From Shewanella aquimarina (GTDB lineage: Bacteria; Pseudomonadota; Gammaproteobacteria; Enterobacterales; Shewanellaceae), in NCBI RefSeq assembly GCF_023349185.1, contig NZ_JAKIKY010000001.1:62001-126000 (forward strand): a stretch of DNA of 64,000 bases, given 5' to 3'. The notes beneath the pieces were generated by a model that was not told where the DNA came from, made no database searches, and worked only from the letters and a program-made list of their open reading frames with translations. This document shows positions 28,128-37,259 of the stretch, in pieces (positions within the stretch are counted from its first letter, which is position 1; each line of letters begins with the position of its first letter). A program made the position numbers and the translations under genes.

Positions 28128-28865
28128 ATGTTGGAATATCAGGCAGCAAAAGATTTACTTAAAGATAAAACGATACTGGTCACTGGTGCCGGAGATGGTA
28201 TTGGCCGCGCCGCTGCTCTGGCCTACGCCGAACATGGTGCCACCGTTATCTTGCTTGGCAAGACGGTCAAGAAACTGGAAGCCGTCTATGACGAAATAGA
28301 ACAGGCCGGCTACCCTACCCCTGCTATCGTGCCACTCGATCTCAAAGGCGCCACAGAGCAAAACTACCAGGACATGGCCGAAACTATAGAACAGCAGTTT
28401 GGTCACCTCGACGGTCTGCTGCATAACGCCAGTCTGCTGGGTGTACTTGGCCCGTTCGAGCATATCTCGATGGATTCGGTCAAGGAAGTGCTACAGGTTA
28501 ATCTGGTCGCCGAGATCATGATGACCAAGGCGCTGCTGCCTGTTATGAAGAAAGCCCCTTCTGCGTCTATCCTGTTCACCTCCAGCAGCGTTGGCCGTCA
28601 GGGACGCGCCTTCTGGGGTGAGTATGCCATCTCAAAATTTGCCACCGAAGGCATGATGCAGTCTCTGGCACACGAATATGAAGGCAGCAACCTGCGCGTC
28701 AACAGCATCAACCCAGGTGCGACTCGCACTAAGATGCGCGCCAATGCTTACCCAGCCGAGAACCCACAGGATCTCAAGACCCCAGAAGCGATCATGACCA
28801 CCTATCTCTACCTCATGGGTGACGATGCTAAAGGCGTCACTGGCCAGCAGTTTAACGCCCAGTAG
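28128..28865 (+). CDS. yciK: Short-chain dehydrogenase/reductase YciK
   Basis: This 245-residue classical SDR has the cofactor motif ILVTGAGDGIGRAAALAYAEHGA near the N-terminus, the structural NAS motif (LLHNASLLG), catalytic Ser in FTSSSVGR and the YxxxK pair in YAISKFATEG. The whole sequence matches YciK. Its physiological substrate is not established. The gene ends at the first unit of a 15-bp tandem repeat that duplicates its stop codon region. Confidence 0.92.
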   Translation: MLEYQAAKDLLKDKTILVTGAGDGIGRAAALAYAEHGATVILLGKTVKKLEAVYDEIEQAGYPTPAIVPLDLKGATEQNYQDMAETIEQQFGHLDGLLHNASLLGVLGPFEHISMDSVKEVLQVNLVAEIMMTKALLPVMKKAPSASILFTSSSVGRQGRAFWGEYAISKFATEGMMQSLAHEYEGSNLRVNSINPGATRTKMRANAYPAENPQDLKTPEAIMTTYLYLMGDDAKGVTGQQFNAQ

Positions 28866-28936
28866 CTTAAGACTCAGTAGTTTAAGACTTGGTAGTTTAA
28901 AGCTTGGTAGTTTAAAGCTTGGTGGTTTAAGCCTCA
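28862..28936 (+). repeat. Five tandem 15-bp units starting at the yciK stop codon
   Basis: Five successive 15-base units are seen, of the form GTAGTTTAAAGCTTG with small changes. The third and fourth are identical. The first contains the yciK stop codon. Because 15 is a multiple of three, in-frame TAG recurs in units one to four, so the duplication extends the protein only if stops are lost. Confidence 0.9.
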
Positions 28937-28946
28937 GTCATCAGTA

Positions 28947-28973
28947 ACACGCCCGCTTTTATGGGCGTGTTTT
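28947..28973 (+). terminator. Terminator downstream of yciK
   Basis: ACACGCCC pairs with GGGCGTGT over an 8-base loop and is followed by TTT. It lies just after the 15-bp repeats. Confidence 0.75.
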
Positions 28974-29011
28974 ACTGTCTATCAGTAAGATGACCAGCTA
29001 AAGCTAAACAC

Positions 29012-29039
29012 AAAAAAGGGAAGCATCTGCTTCCCTTTT
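29012..29039. terminator. Terminator downstream of fabB
   Basis: AAAAAAGGGAAGCA pairs with TGCTTCCCTTTT over a short loop. It is usable from both strands and lies 29 bases past the fabB stop. Confidence 0.9.
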
Positions 29040-29067
29040 CTAATAACTGTCAAAAACAGCTGAGCAA

Positions 29068-30279
29068 TTACTTGTACTTGCGCATAACCAAGGTAGCGTT
29101 TGTGCCACCGAAGCCGAAGCTGTTGCTCATGATAGTGTTAAGCTCGGCATCGCGATATTCGGTCACGATAGGCATACCTTGAGCCTTCTCGTCGAGAGTA
29201 TCGATGTTGATGCTTGGTGCGATGAAGCTGTTCTCCATCATGATAAGGCTATAGATAGCCTCATGCACACCCGCAGCGCCCAGCGCGTGACCGGTCAGCG
29301 ACTTTGTCGATGCGATAGCAGGCAGATTGTCACCGAAGGTTTCGGCCAAGGCTTCCAACTCACGCATGTCGCCAACAGGCGTTGAAGTACCATGAGTGTT
29401 GATGTAGTCGATCGGTGTGTCTACACCTTCGAGTGCCATCTTCATGCAACGCACCGCGCCTTCGCCCGATGGTGCAACCATGTCGTAACCATCTGAAGAT
29501 GCGCCGTAACCGATCACTTCGGCATAGATCTTAGCGCCGCGAGCGAGCGCATGCTCAAGCTCTTCGACAACCACGATTCCGCCGCCACCAGAGATAACGA
29601 AACCATCACGATCCGCATCATAGGTACGAGAAGCCTTCTCAGGGCAGTCGTTATACTTAGTCGACAGTGCGCCCATGGCGTCGAAGCCCATCGTCAGGGT
29701 CCAATCCACCTCTTCGGCACCACCGGCGAAGACCATGTCTTGCTTACCCATCTGAATCAACTCGACCGCATGGCCGATACAGTGAGCACTGGTTGCACAA
29801 GCCGAACTGATTGAGTAGTTCATGCCCTTGATCTTAAACGGCGTGGCCAAACAGGCACTGGCCGTGCTCGACATGATGCGTGGCACGATATAAGGGCCTA
29901 CGCGCTTCACACCTTTTTCACGCAGAGTATCGGCCGCCTGAACCTGGTTAGCCGATGACGCGCCGCCAGTACCGGCGATGATACCGACGCGGTGATTTGA
30001 ATATTGTTCTTCGGTGAGGCCAGCATCGGCTATCGCTTGCTCCATGGCAATATAAGCGTATGCGGCTGCATCACCCATAAAACGTAATGCTTTACGGTCG
30101 ATATGTTCTTTAGGGTCTAACTTAATGTCGCCCCAAACATGGCTACGAAGCTTCATTTCTTCAAACTGATCTGAGTGGGTAATACCACTGCGACCCGCTT
30201 TGAGTGACTCGGTGACTTCTTGCTTGTTGTTACCGATACTTGACACTATGCCAAGGCCGGTGATCACGACTCTTTTCAT
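29068..30279 (-). CDS. fabB: 3-oxoacyl-[acyl-carrier-protein] synthase I
   Basis: This 403-residue condensing enzyme elongates acyl-ACP and is needed for unsaturated fatty acid synthesis. The catalytic Cys lies in [14 protein letters not shown] (about residue 160). The two histidines are in [11 protein letters not shown] and [12 protein letters not shown]. The C-terminus [18 protein letters not shown] is typical of FabB. The gene is divergent from mnmC, as in E. coli. The spacer contains no clear FadR activation site. Confidence 0.97.
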   Translation of the reverse strand: MKRVVITGLGIVSSIGNNKQEVTESLKAGRSGITHSDQFEEMKLRSHVWGDIKLDPKEHIDRKALRFMGDAAAYAYIAMEQAIADAGLTEEQYSNHRVGIIAGTGGASSANQVQAADTLREKGVKRVGPYIVPRIMSSTASACLATPFKIKGMNYSISSACATSAHCIGHAVELIQMGKQDMVFAGGAEEVDWTLTMGFDAMGALSTKYNDCPEKASRTYDADRDGFVISGGGGIVVVEELEHALARGAKIYAEVIGYGASSDGYDMVAPSGEGAVRCMKMALEGVDTPIDYINTHGTSTPVGDMRELEALAETFGDNLPAIASTKSLTGHALGAAGVHEAIYSLIMMENSFIAPSINIDTLDEKAQGMPIVTEYRDAELNTIMSNSFGFGGTNATLVMRKYK

Positions 30280-30382
30280 TATTTACTATCCATTCCGTAC
30301 GTCTAGTACCAATTTAGCTGCGCCAATAGTATCGCTTTTACTGCATTTAAGTGGTCAGCTTTCCATAAAGGCAGGTAAAATA

Positions 30383-32488
30383 ATGCCTAATATCCCCTTG
30401 AGAGTAAATTCATTGGCTACCGAACACCCGAATAACGCACAAAATAGTGACAAAATGCCTACATTCGAAGAAATTTTCAGCCATTTATCGGCGATAACGG
30501 GTCAAAACACTCCCCACATTATCGCCCTACTCCCAAGATGTGACGCCAACTGGCCCGTGGCAGTGCTAGCAGATCGATTGAAACAAGCCCATGCTAGGCA
30601 GCCTCTTCATCTTCACCTGTGTGCCCAGCATCAGGCGCCTTGGCTGCTCGCACTTACCAACTGTGACGCCTTCACCTCATCAGCCAGAGAGCAAATTAAG
30701 GTGATTGCCGAGGCCCAAGTGTCCGGTTGCCACAGGATAAAACTAGCAAGCACCCAGCTCATTATAGACATTCACCAGGGCGAGCCGCTCTCGCAGCTCA
30801 AGGCCTTGCTCGCTCCGAACGAGGCAAGTCAAGCCATCCATAGCTGGCTGGTCGACCAAGATCTCCTAGATGAAGCAATCATCTGGCAGATGGCGCGCCT
30901 CAGCCAGGATAACGCCAATGTGCTGATAGCCGATGCGAAATTTTCCGATGAAAAACGCTCGGATGTACGACTTGCTACCCCCGGTAATATTAGCGCGGAT
31001 AACGCCTCGTCGGGCACAGACTCAAATTCTAAACCGGCCGCAGCTACCGCAAACGAGCTGACCGAGCGCGTCACCAAGGCGGGATTTACCTGCTATCGCC
31101 TTAACCTATCTGCCAAAGATGACCGCTTGATGACTCTGGCAGATAAGCCGAGCAAAGCATCAAAGGATATCGCGATGCAGGAGCGTCGCGCCCTGAGGCG
31201 TCAACAAAATGATGGGCTTGCCTTCAACCCCCTGCATCAAGGATATGCAGGAGAAACTGCCATCATAGGTGGCGGGGTGGCCAGCGCGAATTTAGCACTC
31301 TCTCTGGCCGAGCGCGGCAAGTCGGTTAGTCTCTTCTGTATGGATAAGGCGCCCGGTGAGCAAGCCTCGGGCAACAAACAGGGCGCCATCTATCCCCTGC
31401 TCACCCCAGAACATGGCAGCCTGAGTCACTATTTTCTGCAGGGTTATCTCTTTAGCCGCCAGCGCATCGCTCACTTGGTCGATGCCGGCCACGACATCCC
31501 CCATGACTTTTGCGGTGTGTTACAGACAGGTCATGATGAACGCAGCCATAAGCGCCTGGCTAAGATCGTCAATGCCCAGCCCTGGGCTGACTCTATCGCT
31601 CAGGCCGTCAACGCCACAGAGGCTACGACGCTTGCCGGCGTCACCATAGAGCATGAGGGGATCTACTACCTGCTCGGTGGCTGGGTATCGCCCCAGGCAT
31701 TTACCCGCGCGGCCATCAGCCTAGCCGAGCAGCTCGGTAAGCAGAGCACACACTACCAATGCCAGATCACAGCTATTCGGTTCGAAGATCAGCAATGGTA
31801 TCTGAGCGCAGTGCAGCAAGGTCAGAGGCAAGAATTTGGCCCCTTTGCCAACCTAGTGCTGGCCAATGGCCGTCACCTGACCGATTTTTCGCAAACGGCC
31901 CAGCTACCCATCAGCGGTTTTCGCGGCCAGGTCAGCCATATCCCGGCAAGAGCACCACTTGCCGAGCTTAAGACGGTACTCTGCGCCCACGGCTATCTCA
32001 CGCCCGCCCACGACAGGCTGCACTGTACGGGCGCCAGCTATGTGAAAGACGCAAGTAATCTCGACTACAGCGCGGTGGAACAAGTAGAGAACCTAGATAA
32101 GATCCGCACCAGCTACGGCGGAGACTGGACGAAGGCCGTGGACATCACAGGCCATAGCGCTCGCGTAGGCGTGCGCATGGTGACTAGGGATCACGCCCCC
32201 ATGATGGGCTGCGCCCCAGATTTCGAGGCGATATTGGCAGCCTACGGCGAGCACCAGCATACCAAGGAGAGTGCCAAATATTGGCAGGCTACACCTGCTC
32301 CTGTGCATCATGGTCTGTATATTCTCGGCGGACTCGGCTCCCGCGGTCTCACCTCGGGTCCATTGGCGGCAGAGATCTTAGCCGCTCAGCTTTGCGGCGA
32401 GCTGCTACCTGCGACGAATGATATATTAGCCCTGCTCAACCCCAATCGTATGTGGATGAGAAAGCTTATCAAGGGTAAGGCGCTGTGA
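30383..32488 (+). CDS. mnmC: MnmC: FAD-dependent cmnm5s2U34 oxidoreductase with degenerate N-terminal methyltransferase domain
   Basis: The C-terminal part (from about residue 290, AIIGGGVASANLALSLAERG) is a complete DAO-fold FAD oxidoreductase that removes the carboxymethyl group from cmnm5s2U34 in tRNA, ending GGLGSRGLTSGPLAAEILAA. The N-terminal 290 residues align with the MnmC methyltransferase domain: GCHRIKLASTQLIIDI matches GCHRLLLDEGRVTLDL of E. coli, and WQMARLSQ matches the AMARLARPG stretch. But the SAM-binding ESGFGTGLNF motif and the DGFAPAKNPDMW motif are gone. The second methylation step may be lost or done elsewhere. ATG 30383 has AGG eight bases upstream; the frame is open further 5' into fabB. 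Confidence 0.9.
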   Translation: MPNIPLRVNSLATEHPNNAQNSDKMPTFEEIFSHLSAITGQNTPHIIALLPRCDANWPVAVLADRLKQAHARQPLHLHLCAQHQAPWLLALTNCDAFTSSAREQIKVIAEAQVSGCHRIKLASTQLIIDIHQGEPLSQLKALLAPNEASQAIHSWLVDQDLLDEAIIWQMARLSQDNANVLIADAKFSDEKRSDVRLATPGNISADNASSGTDSNSKPAAATANELTERVTKAGFTCYRLNLSAKDDRLMTLADKPSKASKDIAMQERRALRRQQNDGLAFNPLHQGYAGETAIIGGGVASANLALSLAERGKSVSLFCMDKAPGEQASGNKQGAIYPLLTPEHGSLSHYFLQGYLFSRQRIAHLVDAGHDIPHDFCGVLQTGHDERSHKRLAKIVNAQPWADSIAQAVNATEATTLAGVTIEHEGIYYLLGGWVSPQAFTRAAISLAEQLGKQSTHYQCQITAIRFEDQQWYLSAVQQGQRQEFGPFANLVLANGRHLTDFSQTAQLPISGFRGQVSHIPARAPLAELKTVLCAHGYLTPAHDRLHCTGASYVKDASNLDYSAVEQVENLDKIRTSYGGDWTKAVDITGHSARVGVRMVTRDHAPMMGCAPDFEAILAAYGEHQHTKESAKYWQATPAPVHHGLYILGGLGSRGLTSGPLAAEILAAQLCGELLPATNDILALLNPNRMWMRKLIKGKAL

Positions 32489-32572
32489 GAAAGGATTAAA
32501 ACCTCGCCCGTTTAGCAACCAAAAGACGATGGTCACTCCTTGGCATGATTAACGATATAGCCACCAGATAAC

Positions 32573-32601
32573 AAAACGCCGACTCAAGGAGTCGGCGTTT
32601 T
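32573..32601. terminator. Bidirectional terminator between mnmC and the RNA methyltransferase gene
   Basis: AAAACGCCGACTC pairs with GAGTCGGCGTTTT over a 3-base loop. It serves two convergent genes. Confidence 0.95.
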
Positions 32602-32617
32602 CATTGTATAAATAAGG

Positions 32618-33142
32618 CTAAGACTTTACCTTGACGCGGTTGTTGGTGTCTCTGCTAGCCCGAATGAGCTCATCGCCTGCGAGGTGTTCGCCCTTCGCCA
32701 GCCGATCATAGAGCAACACATTAACCGAGGAGGCCAGATTCATACAGCCCACTGTGGGGACATAGACCACCTCATCCGCACGATCGATAAGCGCCTGATC
32801 TAGGGTGCCGTCTTCGGGGCCGAAGAGATAAATGGCTTTCTCTGGATGATTAAACGCCGGCAGCGGCGTGGCGCCTTCCACCAGGTCGACACAGATCACC
32901 TTAGTATCGACATCGAGGTCATCCAGCAATGACTCGACCCCTTTTAGCGGAATATGCTGACTCACCCGCTTGGTATCTGTGTTGTACTGCTCGCCCCTGT
33001 GCTGTGCGGCCAGCGCATAACGCTTGCCCGTATATCGCACCTCATCGGCACGATAACAGCCGGCGGCGCGCATCACGCCGCCCACGTTGGTAGGGCTCTT
33101 GGGATTTTGCAACCCGATAATCGCCTTGCTTGTGTTAGCCAT
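32618..33142 (-). CDS. SPOUT (TrmH/SpoU) family RNA methyltransferase
   Basis: This 174-residue protein has the SpoU domain: IIGLQNPKSPTNVGGVMRAAGCYRADEV (motif 1), AIYLFGPEDGTLDQALIDRADEVVYVPTVG (motif 2, with the GPE loop) and MNLASSVNVLLYDRL (motif 3). These together form the SAM-binding knot. The RNA substrate cannot be told from sequence. It is the last gene of a minus-strand operon, two bases after yfcL. Confidence 0.93.
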   Translation of the reverse strand: MANTSKAIIGLQNPKSPTNVGGVMRAAGCYRADEVRYTGKRYALAAQHRGEQYNTDTKRVSQHIPLKGVESLLDDLDVDTKVICVDLVEGATPLPAFNHPEKAIYLFGPEDGTLDQALIDRADEVVYVPTVGCMNLASSVNVLLYDRLAKGEHLAGDELIRASRDTNNRVKVKS

Positions 33143-33144
33143 GA

Positions 33145-33426
33145 CTAGGCGCTTGCCACCTGAGCCATCTTCTCGCGCAGTTCATTCCAGGCATTAACCA
33201 CCAGGGCAAGGTCTGCAGGTTCCAGCTCAGACTTGGCAGTCTCCAGACAGGCCTGCATCTTAGTATCCAGCGCCTGGTAATCCTGAGACTCTTCCACTTC
33301 GAGTTCAGACAGGACTACGGCGACATGGCCCTGCAGGTAACCGCTGGCGAAGAGTTGATCGTCATCACCGCCTGTAACCTTGGTGGCGATCCACTCGTCT
33401 AATGCTTGCTCATACTGCTCTAACAT
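33145..33426 (-). CDS. yfcL: YfcL family protein
   Basis: This 93-residue protein matches E. coli YfcL: DDQLFASGYLQGHVAVVLSELE against [22 protein letters not shown], followed by a helical tail LVVNAWNELREKM. ATG 33426 is preferred to the upstream 33444 because GGAG lies five bases before it. Function unknown; mainly helical and acidic. In E. coli it also neighbours mnmC. Confidence 0.88.
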   Translation of the reverse strand: MLEQYEQALDEWIATKVTGGDDDQLFASGYLQGHVAVVLSELEVEESQDYQALDTKMQACLETAKSELEPADLALVVNAWNELREKMAQVASA

Positions 33427-33448
33427 TGCGTCTCCAATTATCATTTCG

Positions 33449-34615
33449 CTACTCAGGCTGGCCGATTAAATCTGGGCTGACTAAATCTGGGCTGATTAAG
33501 TCAGGATTAGCCACCTGATACATCACATAATCGTGGTAGCCGGTCACGACTTTATAATAACCACATAATTCGCTGTCTAACTCTGGGTCGCCACTATCCA
33601 CAATTAAGGGCCGACCTTCAAGTGCTTTTAACTTAGTTTTTGTCGCCAGGATGATAATATTTTCTTTGCCGACCTGACGAATCAGCGCTGGCGACAGCTG
33701 CTGATTACCCCGCCCCAGGATATGCCCTTGCCCGCCGATGAGGGTGATCACTAACTTACACTGACGATTGGCAGTCAGCTCGAGCAGCGACTGAGCGCTC
33801 ATATCGCTGGCAACAAGCTCGCCCTCCTCAATCAAGTCCACCCCCAGTAGGGTGTTATCCAGTCCAAGCTCGTCCATCACGGCCGCGACTGTGCTACCAG
33901 AGCCCATGATGGCACGGCCATCGTCTATCAGCTCGATCGCCTCGGCGGCAATGTCCGCCAGCACCAACTCATCGACCTCTTTACCGCCCATCTTAACGGC
34001 CTGAATGTAGCGTGGCTCGGCAGGCACCTGCATCTCGCCGAATCGGCGCGCCCTTACCACACCTTGCCTGAAGGCCACCTCGTCGATATCCATCACATCG
34101 GCCGACATCAAGCTCACCAAAGCCCCCTCGAGCAGCAACTTGACCACCATGCCCGAGGCGTGCGGCGTGATGCCATAGACGCCCGAGTGAATCTTCACCC
34201 CGGCAGGCACCCCCAGCACGGGCTGAGCCTCATCGATGACCTCAAACAGATCCCGCGCCGTGCCGTCACCACCGGCAAATAACAAGAGATCCACACCCGC
34301 TTGTTGCAGGGCCGTCGCGGCAGCTTGGGTATCGCTGGCCGCCGTCGTCTCGCCCGCCTGATAGACCACCTGATGCTTAAACCCCAGCTGAACGGCCAAA
34401 TCGGCCCCCATGGCACCGGAGGCGGTAACGACAGTGATCTTTTGCTGATAGGGTTTAATCACCTCGAGCGCCTGCGCCATTCTCAGGTGCGCCTTGGGCT
34501 CGGCGCCGCGAGCGATAGCCTCCAGCGCCACACCATCGCTGCCCTTGAGGGCCACGCTGCCCCCAAGGCCTGCCAGAGGATTGATGATCACGCCGAGGCG
34601 AAATGTCTGTTTCAT
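33449..34615 (-). CDS. ATP-NAD kinase-like protein (COG3199/AcoX family)
   Basis: This 388-residue protein of the NAD-kinase/diacylglycerol-kinase-like fold starts GVIINPLAGLGG and has the FAGGDGTARD motif (about residue 118), the GGDG hallmark of these kinases. The next conserved segment is VPAGVKIHSGVYGITP. The family contains predicted polyphosphate/ATP-NAD kinases and AcoX; the true substrate is not established. It lies 20 bases after the MFS gene and upstream of yfcL. Its C-terminus consists of a short SPDL repeat. Confidence 0.87.
   Translation of the reverse strand: MKQTFRLGVIINPLAGLGGSVALKGSDGVALEAIARGAEPKAHLRMAQALEVIKPYQQKITVVTASGAMGADLAVQLGFKHQVVYQAGETTAASDTQAAATALQQAGVDLLLFAGGDGTARDLFEVIDEAQPVLGVPAGVKIHSGVYGITPHASGMVVKLLLEGALVSLMSADVMDIDEVAFRQGVVRARRFGEMQVPAEPRYIQAVKMGGKEVDELVLADIAAEAIELIDDGRAIMGSGSTVAAVMDELGLDNTLLGVDLIEEGELVASDMSAQSLLELTANRQCKLVITLIGGQGHILGRGNQQLSPALIRQVGKENIIILATKTKLKALEGRPLIVDSGDPELDSELCGYYKVVTGYHDYVMYQVANPDLISPDLVSPDLIGQPE
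33467..33511 (-). repeat. Three 15-bp units at the 3' end of the kinase-like gene
   Basis: TAAATCTGGGCTGAC is followed by TAAATCTGGGCTGAT and a diverged third unit. On the coding strand they give DLISPDLVSPDLI near the C-terminus. The last units look like a recent in-frame duplication. Confidence 0.75.
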
Positions 34616-34635
34616 GGATATTTCCTTATCATCTC

Positions 34636-35841
34636 TTATTGTTTTACCACTTCACACGCCTTAGGGATTAGGAGCACCGCAAGCATGGACAGCAGTGCAC
34701 AAACCGCGGCCACCAACCAGCTGAGCCTGGCCTGAGAGCCATCGCCCCAGATGAAGCCACACAGCCAAGTACCCAAGGCGCCACCGACGCCGAAACTCAG
34801 GCTGGCATAGAGCGCCTGCCCCTTGCTGCGATGACGCACGTCGAATCTTTGATGCACAAACTGAATCGAGGCCGCATGCACTAAGCCAAAGGTGAAGGCG
34901 TGCAGCAACTGACTAACCCCAAGCCAGATCATGCTACTGGCACAAAAGGCCATCAGCAGCCAGCGCACCGCCGTGAAGCCGATAGAGACCACCAGCAAGG
35001 CGCTGACCCCGTAGCGCCCGAGCAGCCTTGGCGCAAACATGAACATCACTATCTCGGCCAGCACCCCAAGGGCGACATAGATGCCGGCACTGGACTCGCT
35101 GTAGCCTACCTGTTTTAGATAGAGCACAAAGAAACCATAAAATGGCCCGGCGCTCATCTGCAGTAACATAGCCGACAGCAAAAACCAGATGATGCCAGCA
35201 TCTAACTTGAGCAGCGTAACCACCTGGCTGTTATCGACTTTTACCCGGGTGCTTGGCAGAGATAAGGCGCAGCCCAGCAAGCCCAGGAACAAGGCGAGGC
35301 CCACAAAGGGTAAGATCTCTGTGCCGAACTGGCTGATGGCGAAGCCCACGCTCACCACGAAGACAAGGTAGCCTAGGCTACCAAAACTGCGGATCTTGCC
35401 ATACCCCCCCGTGTTCTCCCCAAGGGTCTCGAGGGTGATCACCTCGAGCTGGGCCAAAATCGCATTCCAGAAAAAGGTATAGATGCTGAGACTAATCGCT
35501 AAGTAGAGAAATCCGCCGTGATAGAAGAAGGTCATGAAGGTCACCGCCGAACAGGCGGCCCCCATCTTAACCAGCTGACCGCGCATGCCTGTTCTATCGG
35601 CCACCATGGCCCAGATATTGGGCGCTATGATGCGGGTCGCCATCAAGATGGCGAGCAGGAAACCTATCTGCTGAGCATCGAACCCTCTGTGCTCGAAGAA
35701 GACTCCAAGGTAAGGCACCAGCACGCCAAGGATCGCGAAGAAGAAAAAGTAACAGGCGCTGATCCAATGTAGTTGCTGCTGTGATGCTGACGACCCGCTG
35801 TTGGGTGTCATGCTGGAAGGAAACTTAATGTTGGACGACAT
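34636..35841 (-). CDS. MFS transporter, HcaT/nucleoside-H+ symporter-like
   Basis: This 401-residue protein has 12 predicted membrane helices and a central cytoplasmic loop near residue 205-215. The first helix SACYFFFFAILGVLVPYLGVFFEHRGF and the motif SFGSLGYLVFVVSVGF fit the MFS_1-like group with HcaT (phenylpropionate permease). Substrate unknown. It is the first gene of an operon with the kinase-like gene, yfcL and the SpoU methyltransferase gene. Its apparent start at 35841 overlaps the 5' end of a small plus-strand ORF by 14 bases. Confidence 0.87.
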   Translation of the reverse strand: MSSNIKFPSSMTPNSGSSASQQQLHWISACYFFFFAILGVLVPYLGVFFEHRGFDAQQIGFLLAILMATRIIAPNIWAMVADRTGMRGQLVKMGAACSAVTFMTFFYHGGFLYLAISLSIYTFFWNAILAQLEVITLETLGENTGGYGKIRSFGSLGYLVFVVSVGFAISQFGTEILPFVGLALFLGLLGCALSLPSTRVKVDNSQVVTLLKLDAGIIWFLLSAMLLQMSAGPFYGFFVLYLKQVGYSESSAGIYVALGVLAEIVMFMFAPRLLGRYGVSALLVVSIGFTAVRWLLMAFCASSMIWLGVSQLLHAFTFGLVHAASIQFVHQRFDVRHRSKGQALYASLSFGVGGALGTWLCGFIWGDGSQARLSWLVAAVCALLSMLAVLLIPKACEVVKQ

Positions 35842-36001
35842 TTATGTAGGGCTATTCCTAGCAGGGTTATTATCCGCTCTCATATTGTTGGGAGCGATTT
35901 ATTTTAATGAGTACTTATTTTTAACTTATTGTGAGTGGCTTCTGCTACTGGCCGAAGCTTATTTATACTGGCTCGACCCCATGGCATTGTGGGCCCCATA
36001 A
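35828..36001 (+). CDS. Possible 57-residue small membrane protein
   Basis: The frame starts MLDDIYVGLFLAGLLS with a strong ribosome site (GGAAGG, seven bases upstream). It encodes one long or two short hydrophobic segments with Tyr/Trp-rich ends (YCEWLLLL, YLYWLDPMALWAP). It ends just before the aroC terminator. The good start signal and membrane-like composition favour a real gene; the short overlap with the divergent MFS gene argues for caution. I recognise no family. Confidence 0.5.
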   Translation: MLDDIYVGLFLAGLLSALILLGAIYFNEYLFLTYCEWLLLLAEAYLYWLDPMALWAP

Positions 36002-36027
36002 AAGAAGGCACATTACTGTGCCCTCTT
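36000..36027 (-). terminator. Terminator downstream of aroC
   Basis: Read on the minus strand, GGCACA pairs with TGTGCC over a 4-base loop and is followed by TTCTTTT. It lies 20 bases past the aroC stop. Confidence 0.75.
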
Positions 36028-36046
36028 ACTCGCTTTAGATTGCGCC

Positions 36047-37141
36047 TTACTTCATCCCTATCACAGGGGTGATGCTCTCAACATTCATGTTTTGTGCCCT
36101 GTGTCTGAGAAGGTGATCCATCAAGACGATGGCCAGCATGGCCTCGGCAATCGGCACGGCGCGGATGCCTACGCAGGGGTCGTGGCGTCCCTTAGTGACC
36201 ACCTCTGAGCGCTCACCCTGCACCGTCATGCTCTCTCCCGGCACGCTAATGCTGGAAGTCGGCTTCATGGCGATATGCGCGACAATTGGCTGACCCGATG
36301 AGATCCCGCCGAGAATGCCACCGGCATGGTTAGAGGCAAAGCCCTCTGGCGACATAAGATCCCTGTGCTCAGATCCCTTCTGATTGACTACGGCGAAACC
36401 GTCACCAATCTCAACCCCCTTAACGGCGTTGATCCCCATCAGGGCATGGGCAATATCGGCGTCGAGACGATCGAATACGGGCTCGCCCAGTCCCACAGGC
36501 ACATTGGTCGCCACGACCGACACCTTGGCACCGATAGAATCACCACTCTTTTTCAGCTCGCGCATATACTCGTCGAGCTGCTCGAGCTTGCTAGCATCGG
36601 GGAAGAAGAAGGCATTTTGCTCTACCTGGTCGAAATCCAGGGTCTCGGCGCAAATAGGGCCGAGCTGAGACAGATAACCTTTAATCTCTATACTATGCAC
36701 CTGCTTAAGGTATTTCTTCGCCACAGCGCCGGCCGCTACGCGCATAGCGGTTTCCCGCGCAGAAGAACGACCGCCACCGCGATAGTCTCGCAGGCCATAT
36801 TTTTGCTGGTAGGTATAGTCGGCGTGACCCGGGCGGAACTGATCTTTGATGTTGGAGTAATCCTGGCTACGCTGATCGGTATTTTCGATCACCAAGCCGA
36901 TGGAAGTCCCTGTGGTCTGACCCTCAAATACGCCTGAGAGTATCTTCACCTGATCCGGCTCGCGTCTGGCCGTGGTATAACGCGAGGTGCCCGGACGGCG
37001 CCTGTCGAGATCGTGTTGCATATCGGCTTCATCAATCGCCAGACCCGGAGGACAACCATCGATAATGCATCCCAGGGCCTTACCATGGCTCTCACCAAAC
37101 GTCGTCACCACAAAATTTTGACCGATACTGTTACCCGACAT
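36047..37141 (-). CDS. aroC: Chorismate synthase
   Basis: This 364-residue enzyme converts EPSP to chorismate, the last step of the shikimate pathway, with reduced FMN. It shows the three family signatures: [18 protein letters not shown] near the N-terminus, [23 protein letters not shown] in the middle and [17 protein letters not shown] near the C-terminus. Gene order prmB-aroC is the same as in E. coli. Confidence 0.98.
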   Translation of the reverse strand: MSGNSIGQNFVVTTFGESHGKALGCIIDGCPPGLAIDEADMQHDLDRRRPGTSRYTTARREPDQVKILSGVFEGQTTGTSIGLVIENTDQRSQDYSNIKDQFRPGHADYTYQQKYGLRDYRGGGRSSARETAMRVAAGAVAKKYLKQVHSIEIKGYLSQLGPICAETLDFDQVEQNAFFFPDASKLEQLDEYMRELKKSGDSIGAKVSVVATNVPVGLGEPVFDRLDADIAHALMGINAVKGVEIGDGFAVVNQKGSEHRDLMSPEGFASNHAGGILGGISSGQPIVAHIAMKPTSSISVPGESMTVQGERSEVVTKGRHDPCVGIRAVPIAEAMLAIVLMDHLLRHRAQNMNVESITPVIGMK

Positions 37142-37212
37142 TCGCTTACTTCACCTCTACTTAATTATTTGACCCCAGCATAACCCAAAGCCGCCAGTGG
37201 CTATATTCCTAA

Positions 37213-37237
37213 ATCGGCTTAGTCATGCTAAGCCGAT
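37213..37237 (-). other. Perfect 10-bp stem-loop between prmB and aroC
   Basis: ATCGGCTTAG pairs perfectly with CTAAGCCGAT over a 5-base loop. On the minus strand it is followed by only TTT, so it is a weak terminator or an RNA-processing hairpin in the prmB-aroC transcript. Confidence 0.7.
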
Positions 37238-37259
37238 AAACCATTTAGCCGACCATACA

